From positions 1 through 64,000 of the forward strand of contig JAXHVL010000072.1 in NCBI GenBank assembly GCA_034189225.1: a stretch of DNA of 64,000 nucleotides, given 5' to 3'. Positions 25,788 through 35,302 of this stretch are shown in pieces. The DNA comes from JAXHTY01 sp034189225. GTDB taxonomy: Bacteria; Desulfobacterota; Desulfobacteria; Desulfobacterales; Desulfosudaceae. The translations under genes were made by a program, and so were the position numbers. Numbering within the stretch: the first letter of the stretch is position 1; every line of letters starts with the position of its first letter. The notes below the pieces were generated by a model. The model was not told where the DNA came from and made no database searches. It saw only the letters and a program-made list of their open reading frames with translations.

Positions 25788-26612
25788 TCAGGGGTTAAGA
25801 AGTGCTCGCATGTATTGCAGGCTCTCCCGGGCCGGGCCGGGATCGGTGCCCACCTGGATGACTTCCAGCAGCAGAATCCCGTCAAATTGCCGGTAAAAAT
25901 CCAGATGAGAGGTATAGTCGAAATTGCCCCGCCCGATAATCAGATGATCGTCGGTCTTTCCGGAATTATCTGTAAAATGGATCTGCCTGGCCAGCGGGCC
26001 CAGCCTGCTGACCACATCGTCCAGCTCGTTGTTCAGCCTGGCATGGCCGATATCCACGCAGAACCAGAGAGCCTGCGATGCCACCGCATCGCGGATGGCC
26101 AGCAGGTCATCCACGCACCGGTCGATGGTGCCGGCCTCAAAACCGATATTTTCCAGGCACAGGGAAACGCCCCGTTTTTCGGCGCGGTCCGCGGCACGAC
26201 GCAGGGCTTCCAGGTTATAATCCCATTGAAGGCGCGCCACCTCGGGCACTTTTTTTCGAAATTCCCCGGACACCACATAGCGGCCGTTATGAACGGTCAC
26301 AAGATCACCGCCCATATCCGCGCACATGTCAATGGCCGCAAGAATCTGGCGCATGGACTCGGCCCGGATACCCGGGTTGAGAGCGGCCATGTTCAGACTG
26401 TTGAAAGGGGCGTGAACCCCCAGCCGTATACCGGTATCTTCCACCAGCGCGCGTGCCTGCTTCCGCTCTTGTTCAGTAATGTCGTCACACACGCACTGGG
26501 GAAACTCTCCGGATAGTTCCACGGCGTCATATCCCAGATCCGCGGCAATGCGGATGGTTTCCATTGCCGGCAGCAGCATTACCGCCACTCCGGCCATTCC
26601 GATTTTCGGCAT
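25788..26612 (-). CDS. sugar phosphate isomerase/epimerase-like TIM-barrel protein
   Basis: The 274-aa protein belongs to the xylose isomerase-like/AP endonuclease 2 barrel family. Metal-site residues appear in order at strand ends: Glu in VELSGEFP, His in VTVHNG, Glu in CLENIGFE, Asp-His in VDIGHA, His in IHFTDN and Glu in LLEVIQV. These enzymes isomerise or epimerise sugars and cyclitols or cleave AP sites. The former is usual for stand-alone genes beside transporters. It lies between the MFS and MscS genes on the same strand. Confidence 0.85.
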   Translation of the reverse strand: MPKIGMAGVAVMLLPAMETIRIAADLGYDAVELSGEFPQCVCDDITEQERKQARALVEDTGIRLGVHAPFNSLNMAALNPGIRAESMRQILAAIDMCADMGGDLVTVHNGRYVVSGEFRKKVPEVARLQWDYNLEALRRAADRAEKRGVSLCLENIGFEAGTIDRCVDDLLAIRDAVASQALWFCVDIGHARLNNELDDVVSRLGPLARQIHFTDNSGKTDDHLIIGRGNFDYTSHLDFYRQFDGILLLEVIQVGTDPGPARESLQYMRALLNP

Positions 26613-26651
26613 GTCTTTCTCCTGTTGTGCCGGCCGCTCCAGCTTTCAGTA

Positions 26652-27728
26652 TCAACTCCCGGCGGGCGCCGTTCGAATGTTCTCATCCCCCCGACCCGCG
26701 ATATGAATCGTCCGCGTGGGAAAGGCGAACACGATGCCTTCGGCTTGAAATGCCGCGAAAATACCCAGATTGATTTTTTCCTGAATGTCCATATAAACCA
26801 GATAATCCGGGCTCAGCACATAATACACCACCTCAAACACCAGGGAAAAGTCCCCGAAAGATTTGAAATGGGCTCTATCAAACCGGGTGTTGTCGATATT
26901 TTCAATGATCTGCCGAATGATCTGCGGCATCTTTTTCAGCTTTTCCGACGGTGTATCATACTGCACCCCAAGGGTAAACACCACCCGCCGTTCCTGGAAA
27001 TGGGTAAAATTACGGACCCGGCTCTGGAGCAAATCGTTATTGCCGAAAATCAGCAATTCGCCGCTCAGGCTGCGGATGCGGGTGGTCTTGAGGCCGATTC
27101 TCTCGACCGTTCCCAGGTGATCGTCCACAATAATGAAGTGCCCCACTTCAAAGGGCCGGTCCATGAGAATGGAAAGGGATGCAAACAGATCCCCCAGAAT
27201 ATTCTGGGTGGCCAGCCCGATGGCGATGCCGCCCACGCCCAGGCTGGCGATCAGGGTGGTCACGTTCACACCCATATTTTCCAGGATGACAAGCAGGATA
27301 AAGGACCAGAGAATCATCCGCCCGATCAGGCTCATTACGATAACCCCGGAATTGGTGGCGGGGTTCTCAACTTTCCGCCCCACGTACCGCCGGATGCCGT
27401 TTCCGATAAAGTAGCTGCCCCAGATCCCCGCCTGGATGACCACTGCGATGAACACCACCGTTTGAATGATCGTGTGGACACGGGTCGGCAACTCCAGCAG
27501 AAAAGCGGCTACATAAAGGCCACACAGGAACAGCACGACGAGTTTTGTGCGCCGGATCACTTCCGCGACAATACTGACAATTCCCATCACAGCCGCTTCC
27601 CTGGTATCCGATATCTGCCTGGCCAGAAGATTGCGGATGATCCAGAAAATCCCGGTCAGGCCCACAAGCACGGCCAGCGACGCTCCCCATCGGTTAATGC
27701 CGTTGCCGAAAATTTCGAGTTCAATCAT
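26652..27728 (-). CDS. MscS-family small-conductance mechanosensitive channel
   Basis: The 358-aa protein has four to five N-terminal membrane helices (to about 185). Then come the pore helix VTTLIASLGVGGIAIGLATQNILGDLFAS and the MscS beta domain DRPFEVGHFIIVDDHLGTVERIGLKTTRIRS. The C-terminal alpha/beta domain is complete. It would release osmolytes on hypo-osmotic shock. It is 39 bp upstream of the TIM-barrel gene and could share a transcript with it, though a functional link is not obvious. Confidence 0.92.
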   Translation of the reverse strand: MIELEIFGNGINRWGASLAVLVGLTGIFWIIRNLLARQISDTREAAVMGIVSIVAEVIRRTKLVVLFLCGLYVAAFLLELPTRVHTIIQTVVFIAVVIQAGIWGSYFIGNGIRRYVGRKVENPATNSGVIVMSLIGRMILWSFILLVILENMGVNVTTLIASLGVGGIAIGLATQNILGDLFASLSILMDRPFEVGHFIIVDDHLGTVERIGLKTTRIRSLSGELLIFGNNDLLQSRVRNFTHFQERRVVFTLGVQYDTPSEKLKKMPQIIRQIIENIDNTRFDRAHFKSFGDFSLVFEVVYYVLSPDYLVYMDIQEKINLGIFAAFQAEGIVFAFPTRTIHIAGRGDENIRTAPAGS

Positions 27729-27977
27729 TTTGCCCCCCGTTTATGATAGTGAAATGCCATGCGGTTCGCCGGCATGCGCCCCGCAACGGTTAAGCCATGG
27801 CCGGTCCGGCCAGCCATGGCCATATCCTTTCAATATAAACACAAATCCATGCAGAAGCAAAATATTTCATGAATTCTGTTGAGGATTTGGCGGGTCTGTA
27901 GCAGGATAAAGCATCTTAACGCTGAGGCGCTGAGGGCGTTGAGGAAACAATTGCCTCAGCAACTCTGCGGTGCCAGC

Positions 27978-30011
27978 CTATTTATCAAAGTGGGAAAACT
28001 GCATGGAGAATGTCCCCTTCCCCTGGGTGGCCGAGCGCAGGGAAGTGGAATAACCGAACATTCTGGAAAGCGGCGCGGTAACCTTGATTTCCTGCATGTC
28101 GGCCTTTGCATTCACAGACTCGATCCGCCCGCCCCGGGCGTTAATATCGCCGATCACGTCGCCCACGCAGGGTTCGGGCACAAACACATCCACCTTCATA
28201 ATGGGCTGCAACAGGAAGGGTTCCGCGCTTGAAAATCCCTCCCGACAGGCCATGGAGGCACACGCCGTATAGGCGAGCTGGGAGCCCAGGTTTTCTTTGA
28301 AGGCCCCACCCACCAGTTCGGCTGCCACATCAATCACCGGGTATCCCATGTGGGAACCACTTTCAAAGGATTCCATCACCCCTTTTTCCACAGCCGGAAT
28401 GAATTCCACCGGAATACGCTCATCGGTAACGCTTGATTTGAAGGTATTGCCAGACCCTCTCTCCCGCGGGCTCAGTTTAAGCTGGACCTCTGCAAAATGC
28501 TGCTGTCCGGCGATTTCACGCTCAAAAACAGCAGAATGAGTAACCGTTTTGGCGATGGTTTCCCGGTACACCACCTGGGGCTTGCCCACGTTTACACTGG
28601 TCTTGAACTCCCGCTGCATCCGGCTGACAATAATCTCCAGGTGCAGCTCGCCCATGCCCGAAAGAATGGTCTGGCCGGTGTCCTCATCGGTCTTGACTTT
28701 CAAGCTGGGATCTTCTGCGGTGAATTTTTCCAACACTTCGTTCATTTTTTCCTGATCGGCATGGGTCTTCGGCTCAATGGCCACGGAAATCACCGGTTCG
28801 TCAAACTCCATTTTCTCCAGGAGCACCGGCTTTTCGTGACGGCAGAGGGTTTCGCCGGTGGACGAATCCTTAAGTCCCACAATGCCCACGATGGCGCCCG
28901 GGCCGACTTCGTCCACCCGCTCCCGCTTGTTGGCATGCATCTTCAGGATCCGGGAGACCTTTTCTTTTTTATCCCGCAGAGGGTTGTACACCTCTTCCCC
29001 GGCCTTGAGCTTGCCACTGTATATCCGGGCGTAGGAGAGCTTCCGGCCTTCGATCAGAAACACCTTGAACAGCAGCATGGCCAGGTGCCGGGATTCCTTT
29101 GGCTCACACTTCACAGTTTCCCCGGTCTGCGGATTGACGCCCTCGATGGGCGGCACCTCCACCGGGCTGGGAAGGTACAGGGCAATGGCGTCCAGAAGGG
29201 GCTGAATGCCCTTGTTCTTCAGGGCGCTGCCGCACAAGACCGGCACCAGGGAGAGATCTATCGTCGCCCGTCGAAGCGCGCTGTTGATGATTTTCGTGTC
29301 CACGGGTTCATCGGCGATGTAGGCTTCCATGATAACTTCATCCACGTCCGCCAGGGCTTCGATCATCTTGTCCCGGTGGGTCCGGGCCGTTTCCAGGTAA
29401 TCGGCCGCAATCTCCACGATCTCATAATTCGCGCCGAGTGAATCGTCGTCCCACACGATCTGCTTCATTTCAATAAGATCGATCACCCCGGCAAAGGAAT
29501 CCTCGCTGCCCACGGGAAGCTGAATAATCACCGGCCGGGCCTTGAGCTTTTCCACGATCATGTCCACCGTCCGGAAAAAATCGGCCCCCACCCGGTCCAT
29601 CTTGTTCACAAACGCTATTTTGGGGACATGATATTTATCGGCTTGGCGCCATACCTTTTCGGACTGGGGCTCGACCCCGCCAACGGCACAGAACACCCCC
29701 ACCGCCCCGTCAAGCACCCGCAGGGACCGCTCCACCTCGATGGTGAAATCCACGTGCCCCGGGGTGTCGATGATCTGAATCTCGGTGTTCTTCCAGTGAC
29801 AGGTGGTCACCGCGGATGTAATGGTAATGCCCCGCTGCTGTTCATCAGGCATCCAGTCCATCACGGCTTCGCCGTCGTGAACCTCGCCGATCTTGTGGGA
29901 CCGGCCGGTATAATACAGAATCCGCTCGGTGGCCGTGGTCTTTCCCGCATCAATATGGGCAATAATCCCGATATTCCGCAAATTTTCTATCTTTGTCGCT
30001 TTCGTATTCAT
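27978..30011 (-). CDS. elongation factor G (probably a second, non-str-operon copy)
   Basis: The 677-aa translational GTPase has all G motifs: AHIDAGKTT, RGITI, DTPGHVDF and NKMD. Domains II to V follow, including GMGELHLEI. It lies alone, away from rpsL/rpsG/tuf, beside a GerMN protein gene. Bacteria with two or more EF-G paralogues often have one specialised for ribosome recycling or stress. Whether this copy translocates cannot be decided here. The length is slightly shorter than canonical EF-G (about 690-700). Confidence 0.92.
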   Translation of the reverse strand: MNTKATKIENLRNIGIIAHIDAGKTTATERILYYTGRSHKIGEVHDGEAVMDWMPDEQQRGITITSAVTTCHWKNTEIQIIDTPGHVDFTIEVERSLRVLDGAVGVFCAVGGVEPQSEKVWRQADKYHVPKIAFVNKMDRVGADFFRTVDMIVEKLKARPVIIQLPVGSEDSFAGVIDLIEMKQIVWDDDSLGANYEIVEIAADYLETARTHRDKMIEALADVDEVIMEAYIADEPVDTKIINSALRRATIDLSLVPVLCGSALKNKGIQPLLDAIALYLPSPVEVPPIEGVNPQTGETVKCEPKESRHLAMLLFKVFLIEGRKLSYARIYSGKLKAGEEVYNPLRDKKEKVSRILKMHANKRERVDEVGPGAIVGIVGLKDSSTGETLCRHEKPVLLEKMEFDEPVISVAIEPKTHADQEKMNEVLEKFTAEDPSLKVKTDEDTGQTILSGMGELHLEIIVSRMQREFKTSVNVGKPQVVYRETIAKTVTHSAVFEREIAGQQHFAEVQLKLSPRERGSGNTFKSSVTDERIPVEFIPAVEKGVMESFESGSHMGYPVIDVAAELVGGAFKENLGSQLAYTACASMACREGFSSAEPFLLQPIMKVDVFVPEPCVGDVIGDINARGGRIESVNAKADMQEIKVTAPLSRMFGYSTSLRSATQGKGTFSMQFSHFDK

Positions 30012-30025
30012 TTACTCGTCCACAT

Positions 30026-30586
30026 CTATTGTACCATTCGCATATCCGCATCAAACGGAAACCGCAGGTCGATATGACCGGCCAGCACATCGGCATCCTG
30101 GCCGGCGATAAGAATTTTCACTTTTTCGATGGCATCCACGTTCAGCACCAAGGAATTGACAATGGAATAAATGGTCAACAGCTCCGTCCGGGACCCGCCG
30201 GGATGGTTACCCTTTATGGCCGGCGAAAAATCAACATACGCAATTCCGTTGTCCCGGATATAGAGGCCCTGGCACACCGTGCCTTCGGGAATCGTCCGCA
30301 CCAGATTGCCGGACCTGGGACCTTCAACCAGGGCCTCGGCAATATTCCGGGCCAGGCCGGTGGCATCGCCGGGATCGGCCACCACCCGCTCCTCGGCGGC
30401 AAGGTCACCGCCGCCCCGGACGGCGAAATAAAGATACACCGCCTTTTGCATATCCCTGTCAACAAACGCATGACGGGCCGCCCCCCCGGTTCCTCCTCCC
30501 GGACGCAGCGCAAAAACGCCATAAACCACCAAGGCCGCGACAACAACCGCAAGCCCGATAAAAATATACGTTTTTTTGTTGTTCAT
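30026..30586 (-). CDS. membrane-anchored GerMN-domain protein
   Basis: The 186-aa protein has one N-terminal membrane helix (about 7-27), a Gly-rich linker and a GerMN domain (about 45-180), with the pattern VYLYFAV, LVEGPRSGNLVRTIPEGT and AYVDFSPA, then TIYSIVNSLVL. GerMN domains occur in spore germination and cell-envelope proteins of many non-sporulators; the role is unclear. It lies 14 bp upstream of EF-G on the same strand and is probably co-transcribed with it. Confidence 0.82.
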   Translation of the reverse strand: MNNKKTYIFIGLAVVVAALVVYGVFALRPGGGTGGAARHAFVDRDMQKAVYLYFAVRGGGDLAAEERVVADPGDATGLARNIAEALVEGPRSGNLVRTIPEGTVCQGLYIRDNGIAYVDFSPAIKGNHPGGSRTELLTIYSIVNSLVLNVDAIEKVKILIAGQDADVLAGHIDLRFPFDADMRMVQ

Positions 30587-30754
30587 GGACTGTCTATCCT
30601 GTTTCCGGTATCGCCCGCCGAACCATCTCAGGCAAGCACCGTCCTAGCTATACTAGTCATGCATTCAGTTATGTCAAGAATCAGAACCGTTGGCAAGGGG
30701 AAATTATAATTCTGCATGTCTACGGGGCGAGGTTGGGCGAAAGCGTCTTTAGGT

Positions 30755-30899
30755 TAGTGTCCGTCCAGAAATTAGATATTTTGATCGAGTTCAAGGAAGG
30801 CGAAAATTTTAACCGGAGGAATACTTTGTGTATTTTGAGAACTAAAATTTGAGCCTGACGCAGAAATCGGGCAAAATAGCAATTTATGGATGGGCACTG
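30755..30899. repeat. MITE-like repeat family M2, copy 1
   Basis: The 145-bp element is nearly identical to 59862-60006. The ends TAGTGTCCGTCCAGAAATT and AATTTATGGATGGGCACT are imperfect inverted repeats (core AGTGtCC). It has no coding capacity. Its right end touches the tupC stop. Confidence 0.8.
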
Positions 30900-30901
30900 G
30901 G

Positions 30902-31921
30902 TTAGGGGACAAGCCATTCAACATGATCGGGGGCATAAAAGACAGTCCGTTTTTTGCCGGGATACAGCTGTTTTTGTTCAATTTGCGACGGCGACGTGGT
31001 GATGGTGAAAACCAGATCCCCGGCCAGCAAGGAAACGGCGATGCGGCCGGTCTTTTTTTCAAGGATAAGGCGGGTCACCATGGCCTCGATGCCCTTCACC
31101 GTTTCCGGGCGGCCGGTCTCCGGTCTATCAAAGCTGAGCTCCACCAGGGCCGTTGCATCGGGACGGGGGGGCGGCGAGGCGGCAACCCCCTGACCGTCGG
31201 CCAGGCGGGTCTCCCAGTTGCCATCTGCCGATGGCTGCCAGGGGCCAGGCACCACGTTCCGGTTGCCTGTGTCCCAGGCCCGGCCCTGATACATCTGAAG
31301 AATCCGGTCACAACCTTCATACAACCACTGGGAATCATGGCTGATCACGATCACGGTGGTGTTCCAGCGGGTCTTGGCATCGTGGGCGGCCTGTTTAATG
31401 CGCTGGGCGCTCTCGGTATCCACATTGGCCGTGGGTTCGTCAAGCAGCAACACCTTTGGTTTGACGGCCATCCGGGCTGCCAGCGCCACCCGCTGGGCCT
31501 CTCCGCCGGAAAGGGCGTGGGGCCGCCGATGGCCGAACGCGGCCATCGAGAGCCCCACCATGGAAAGCGCCTTTTCGACCCGCGTATCAATATCTTCCCG
31601 AATGCCACGGATCTTCAGCCCGTAGCAGACATTCTTGTAGACGGTGCGTTGAAGCAGCGACGGGGTCTGCGGGAGGAAGGTAACCGCCAGCCGAGGGTGT
31701 TCGCTGAACGGGCCGGCCCCGCGGCTGTTAAAGCCGATTTCGCCCTTCCAGGGGATATCGATAAATGCCAGCAGCCGTAAAAAAGTGGTTTTCCCGCTGC
31801 CGTTGGGTCCCTGGATACCGGTGACCATACCCCGGTCAATGTCCAGCCGGTGGATATCGAGCACCGGCGGCCCGTTGTATCGCTGGCGCAGGTTGCGAAT
31901 CTGGTAGATTGGATCGCTCAT
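30902..31921 (-). CDS. tupC: tungstate ABC transporter ATP-binding protein
   Basis: The 339-aa ATPase energises the tungstate importer. It has Walker A GPNGSGKTT (about residues 38-46), the signature LSGGEAQRVALA, Walker B VLLLDEPTANVD and switch His in VIVISHD. The C-terminal 110 residues form an extra domain, probably TOBE-like and ligand-sensing. The start is ATG 31921, overlapping the tupB stop by four bases. The frame stays open much further upstream, but that extension lies over tupB in another frame and is not coding. The C-terminus ends at repeat M2, within 3 bp of the element. Confidence 0.9.
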   Translation of the reverse strand: MSDPIYQIRNLRQRYNGPPVLDIHRLDIDRGMVTGIQGPNGSGKTTFLRLLAFIDIPWKGEIGFNSRGAGPFSEHPRLAVTFLPQTPSLLQRTVYKNVCYGLKIRGIREDIDTRVEKALSMVGLSMAAFGHRRPHALSGGEAQRVALAARMAVKPKVLLLDEPTANVDTESAQRIKQAAHDAKTRWNTTVIVISHDSQWLYEGCDRILQMYQGRAWDTGNRNVVPGPWQPSADGNWETRLADGQGVAASPPPRPDATALVELSFDRPETGRPETVKGIEAMVTRLILEKKTGRIAVSLLAGDLVFTITTSPSQIEQKQLYPGKKRTVFYAPDHVEWLVP

Positions 31922-32604
31922 TTTCGTTTCAGCAGCATGGCCCCGAGATTCACTGAAAAGGCAATAACCATCAGCACCATTCCCAGGGCAATGCCCATGG
32001 CAAACAGGCCCTTGTTGGTTTCCAGGGCGATGGCGGTGGTAATCGTGCGGGTGTGCCACTTGATATTGCCGCCCACCATCATGGAAATGCCCACTTCGGT
32101 CATGACGCGGCCGCAGGCCACAAGGCCGGCGGCCACAATGCCCTGCCGTGTTTCCCAGAGGCTGGTTAAAAAAAGCTGACGGCGGTTCGCCCCAAGGGAC
32201 ATCAGGGTCACCCGCAGGCGGCCGGCGGTTTCCTCTGTGGCCGACGCGGCCAGCGACATCACGATGGGCAATGCCAGAATGGTCTGACCCACGGCGATGC
32301 CCGGAACGGTGAACAAAAGCCCCGCTTCGCCCAGGGGGCCCCGGGAAGAAATAAACGCATACACCAGGAGCCCCACAAAAACGGTGGGCAGAAACAAAAG
32401 GGTGTCCACAACCATCCGGATCTGCCGCCTGCCGGCAAAAGGCTGGTAGCCCAGCAGAAACCCCAAGGGAATGCCCAGCAAAAGGCTTGCCGTCATGGAA
32501 AGCATCGTCACCCGAAGGGTGACAACAATCGCCGACCATGTCTCGGCATCCCCCTGAAGCAGCAGCACAACAGCCTTTACAAATCCCTCGGCGATGAACT
32601 CCAT
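31918..32604 (-). CDS. tupB: tungstate ABC transporter permease
   Basis: The 228-aa inner membrane permease has about five to six helices and the EAA-type cytoplasmic loop around LMSLGANRRQLFLTSLWETRQGIVAAG. The length is typical of TupB. The gene overlaps tupC (ATGA) and starts 21 bp after tupA. With TupA and TupC it imports tungstate. Confidence 0.92.
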   Translation of the reverse strand: MEFIAEGFVKAVVLLLQGDAETWSAIVVTLRVTMLSMTASLLLGIPLGFLLGYQPFAGRRQIRMVVDTLLFLPTVFVGLLVYAFISSRGPLGEAGLLFTVPGIAVGQTILALPIVMSLAASATEETAGRLRVTLMSLGANRRQLFLTSLWETRQGIVAAGLVACGRVMTEVGISMMVGGNIKWHTRTITTAIALETNKGLFAMGIALGMVLMVIAFSVNLGAMLLKRK

Positions 32605-32625
32605 GGGGTTCCTGAAATATTCCGG

Positions 32626-33456
32626 TTAATGTGCATTGGGGATGAACAGCTTCTTGCCGAGCAGCTCGAACGCGCCGATCCGTTCCTGAGTCTCGGTGCG
32701 GGTCAACCACTTGGCAAAGGTCATGGCGTCAATGAAATTCACGTCCGAACAGTTCGCCGGGTTCACCGCGATCACGCTGTACTGGTTCTTGAGAATGTCA
32801 TCGCCCTCCACAAGGATATTCAGGGGCGGATTGCCGCCGGCATTGTGGCTGTACTTGATATAGGTGCCCCGGTCGGTCATGGTATAGGCACTCTGCTCGG
32901 CCGCGATATTGATGGTGGCCAGCATGCCCTGGCCGGTCTGCCGGTACCATGCCACCTTTTCCGGAACGCCCATACCCGCGTTATCCCACAGGGTAATCTC
33001 TTTTTTATTGGTTCCGGAATCATCTCCGCGGCTGGCAAACACGGCCTGCGCTTCGGCAATGGCCTTCATGGCCGCGGTAACGCTTTTGCCCGCAACACCG
33101 GCAGGATCTGACGGCGGCCCGATAATCACGAAATCATTGTACATCACCTCCAGCCGGTTAATGCCGTAGCCGTCCGCCACGTACTGCTTTTCCGCCGGCG
33201 GCGCATGCACCAGCAGCACATCCACATCGCAGTTCTGGCCCAGCCGAAGTGCCTTGCCGGTCCCCACCGCCGTCCATCGCAGGTCAATGCCGGTGTCTTT
33301 TTCAAAATACGGCGCCAGGTAATCCAGCAGGCCGGTATTGTCCGTGCTCGTGGTGGTTGCCATCATCAGCGTTCCGTCAGTGTCGCCTGCATAACAGGGA
33401 ACCATGAACATCAGAACCGCCAGCATCAACGTCAACACCTTCAGTGCGTTTCTCAT
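32626..33456 (-). CDS. tupA: tungstate-binding periplasmic protein
   Basis: The 276-aa protein has a signal peptide (to about residue 23, ending PCYAG) and the TupA fingerprint TTTSTDNTGLLDYLAP, where the Ser/Thr residues bind the oxyanion. A later Arg in ASRGDDSGTN is also typical. TupA binds tungstate in preference to molybdate. The start is ATG 33456 after AGAGGTGG; a 12-residue longer frame has no such site. It follows a regulator gene by 39 bp. Confidence 0.94.
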   Translation of the reverse strand: MRNALKVLTLMLAVLMFMVPCYAGDTDGTLMMATTTSTDNTGLLDYLAPYFEKDTGIDLRWTAVGTGKALRLGQNCDVDVLLVHAPPAEKQYVADGYGINRLEVMYNDFVIIGPPSDPAGVAGKSVTAAMKAIAEAQAVFASRGDDSGTNKKEITLWDNAGMGVPEKVAWYRQTGQGMLATINIAAEQSAYTMTDRGTYIKYSHNAGGNPPLNILVEGDDILKNQYSVIAVNPANCSDVNFIDAMTFAKWLTRTETQERIGAFELLGKKLFIPNAH

Positions 33457-33495
33457 TTTTCCACCTCTCTGTTTATTTATAATTAATAGCAAACC

Positions 33496-34416
33496 TTATA
33501 CGCCGCCTGCCTGCTGCTCCGGAAAAACGATCCGCCCGCTGATGCCCGTATCATAACCGCCCAGCGTCTTTGCCGTTTCCGAAAAATCGGGTTCGGATAA
33601 CAAACCGCAGAACAACTGCACCGGTTTATCAAAAAAATTGGGCTTTGCCACCAGCAGGTCATATCGCTCCCAGCCCACCGGGATAAAATCGAGCCCCAAG
33701 GTCAGCGCCGCCGTTTCGATGGCCATGCCGGCGTTGGCCCGGTCGGCAAGGATTTCCAGCCCCACATCGATATGCCGGTCCACAATGGTATCATACCCGG
33801 CGATATCGCCGCCATCCACCCCGGCGGCGGCCAGCTTCAGATCCAGCAGGCGCCGCGTGCCCGTGGCCGGGGATCGATTGACAATTCTCACCCCTTTTTT
33901 GGCCAGATCGGCCACAGACTTTATTTTCTTGGGATTTCCCCCGGCGGTCACAATGCCCTGCCGCCGCCGGCAGAAATTGATCACCGCTGGCATCGTCTGC
34001 AATGTTTCCCCGGCAAAGGCGAAGTTATAGTCGCCATCCTCATCCTGCACCAGGTGAGAGGCCGCAATATGGCACCGATGATCGGCCAGGGCTGCAAGGC
34101 CGCCCATACTGCCCACGTTTCCAAACACCGCCAGATAATCGGAACAGGTCCTGTTGAACCGGGAAATGGTTTTTTCCAGCAACGGGTCATTACTGCCGGC
34201 AATTACCAGCACTTTGCTCGACAGGATTTCCACGGCAGGGCTCGGGTGGTTGACGGTATTGGTCTCCACCCACTGTTCCACCAGCTGAAGGGGAAACAGC
34301 CACTTGCCCGTGACCTTAGTGCCCGGCAGCCCTTTTTCAGCCACCAGCGTATAAATATTTTTTTCGTTAACCCCCAGGAACTCCGCCACTTCTCTGGTGC
34401 TCAGCATTTTTTTCAT
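33496..34416 (-). CDS. HTH regulator with a periplasmic-binding-protein-like domain (tungstate/molybdate regulator candidate)
   Basis: The 306-aa protein has an excisionase/MerR-type helix-turn-helix at residues 1-60 (LSTREVAEFLGVNEKNIYTLV, KWLFPLQLVEQWV). A PBP-superfamily domain follows (about 70-295), with NRSPATGTRRLLD and DIAGYDTIVDRHIDVG. This domain pair is found beside molybdate and tungstate transporters, and the sensing domain probably binds an oxyanion or cofactor-derived ligand. It is the first gene of the tup operon and so most likely controls it. A promoter is at 34452-34481. Confidence 0.82.
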   Translation of the reverse strand: MKKMLSTREVAEFLGVNEKNIYTLVAEKGLPGTKVTGKWLFPLQLVEQWVETNTVNHPSPAVEILSSKVLVIAGSNDPLLEKTISRFNRTCSDYLAVFGNVGSMGGLAALADHRCHIAASHLVQDEDGDYNFAFAGETLQTMPAVINFCRRRQGIVTAGGNPKKIKSVADLAKKGVRIVNRSPATGTRRLLDLKLAAAGVDGGDIAGYDTIVDRHIDVGLEILADRANAGMAIETAALTLGLDFIPVGWERYDLLVAKPNFFDKPVQLFCGLLSEPDFSETAKTLGGYDTGISGRIVFPEQQAGGV

Positions 34417-34451
34417 TGCTTACCCCCTTTGCCGGTGCTTGAGCGTATGTG

Positions 34452-34481
34452 AAGTTAGCACCGACTGTCTGTTTTTGTCAA
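34452..34481 (-). promoter_or_regulatory. sigma-70-type promoter of the tup operon
   Basis: On the minus strand, consensus TTGACA (34476-34481) and TAACTT (34452-34457) have 18 bp between them, 35 bp before the regulator start. AT-rich inverted segments (AATTATTATTGCAATTATT) directly upstream could hold an operator. Confidence 0.65.
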
Positions 34482-34586
34482 TTATTATTGCAATTATTAC
34501 ATATCAAAACGAAAACAAACTATAAATAACCATTATTAACATAAAACAGCCCTAAACATACAGAAATAAACACCCGAGAGCAGAAG

Positions 34587-34800
34587 GACCGGCTTTGGTT
34601 ATCCCTGTAAGGGGATTGTTTATAGAGCCCGTATGTGAATATATAAAATTCGAAAGACGAAGGCACGTGGTGCTTGCACGCATCCTTCATGTTCTTTGTG
34701 AACTTCGTGGTTCAATTGACTGTGGGTTGATTGCTACGAATCGCACTAAGGACACGAAGATACATGCATCGAATGGATGCAAAGAACACTGCGATATATG
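34587..34800. repeat. repeat R5 copy and related modules
   Basis: Bases 34587-34661 match 8586-8660. Bases 34748-34800 resemble 2786-2838. No gene is found between 34481 and 35302; the interval is repeats throughout. Confidence 0.65.
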
Positions 34801-34849
34801 ATTTGATTAAGGGAAAAAGGAAACAAAGAAAGGGATTGTTATGGCCACA

Positions 34850-35012
34850 ATCTCGAGAGACATCCTGTAGGGGCGAACCTTGTGTTCGCCCGATCAATGG
34901 GCGAACACAAGATTCGCCTCTACACAGTACGTGACATGACGAGAGATGCATCGACGCCTTGATCTTAAACTTTTTACCTTGCCGTCGGCAAGTGACTTTT
35001 TACGTGACCATC
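34850..35012. repeat. M1 copy, inverted, with palindromic insert
   Basis: The central hairpin holds the GGGGCGAAC palindrome. The terminal repeat at 34993-35012 ends GACTTTTTACGTGACCATC. The opposite end is lost. Bases 35061-35145 (ATGAAGA hairpin) and 35205-35275 (module shared with 3180-3245 and 24110-24185) follow. Confidence 0.7.
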
Positions 35013-35302
35013 TTCTTTGATGGCTTCATAAAAAGTACCATAAAGAGATATTTTTATTTCAACCATGAAGAACATGAAGAGCATGAAGTTGAAATTATTG
35101 TTAATTTTTTATTTCTTCATGATCTTCATGCGCTTCATGGTCAAAAAATCAGACTTCCAAGGAACTCAATTCAAAATCGGTATCGGTAATTTAAGATTCG
35201 ATTGCGAAGCCATGGCGCAAGTTACTTACTGCAAAAACGCCGCGGCGGGGTTGGAAGCTTTTTACGAAGCCGTCATTATTTTCTGTCCGCGTGGGCCCGC
35301 CC

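Noticed and set aside
24541..25896. 451-codon plus-strand frame opposite the MFS gene
   Set aside because: His/Gly/Pro-rich antisense translation, no hydrophobic pattern or start signal.
31922..32710. Long minus-strand open frame extending tupC upstream to 602 codons
   Set aside because: The extension lies over tupB in a different frame, reads as low-complexity Gly/Arg/His-rich sequence and has no transporter homology. TupC starts at ATG 31921 with an ATGA overlap.
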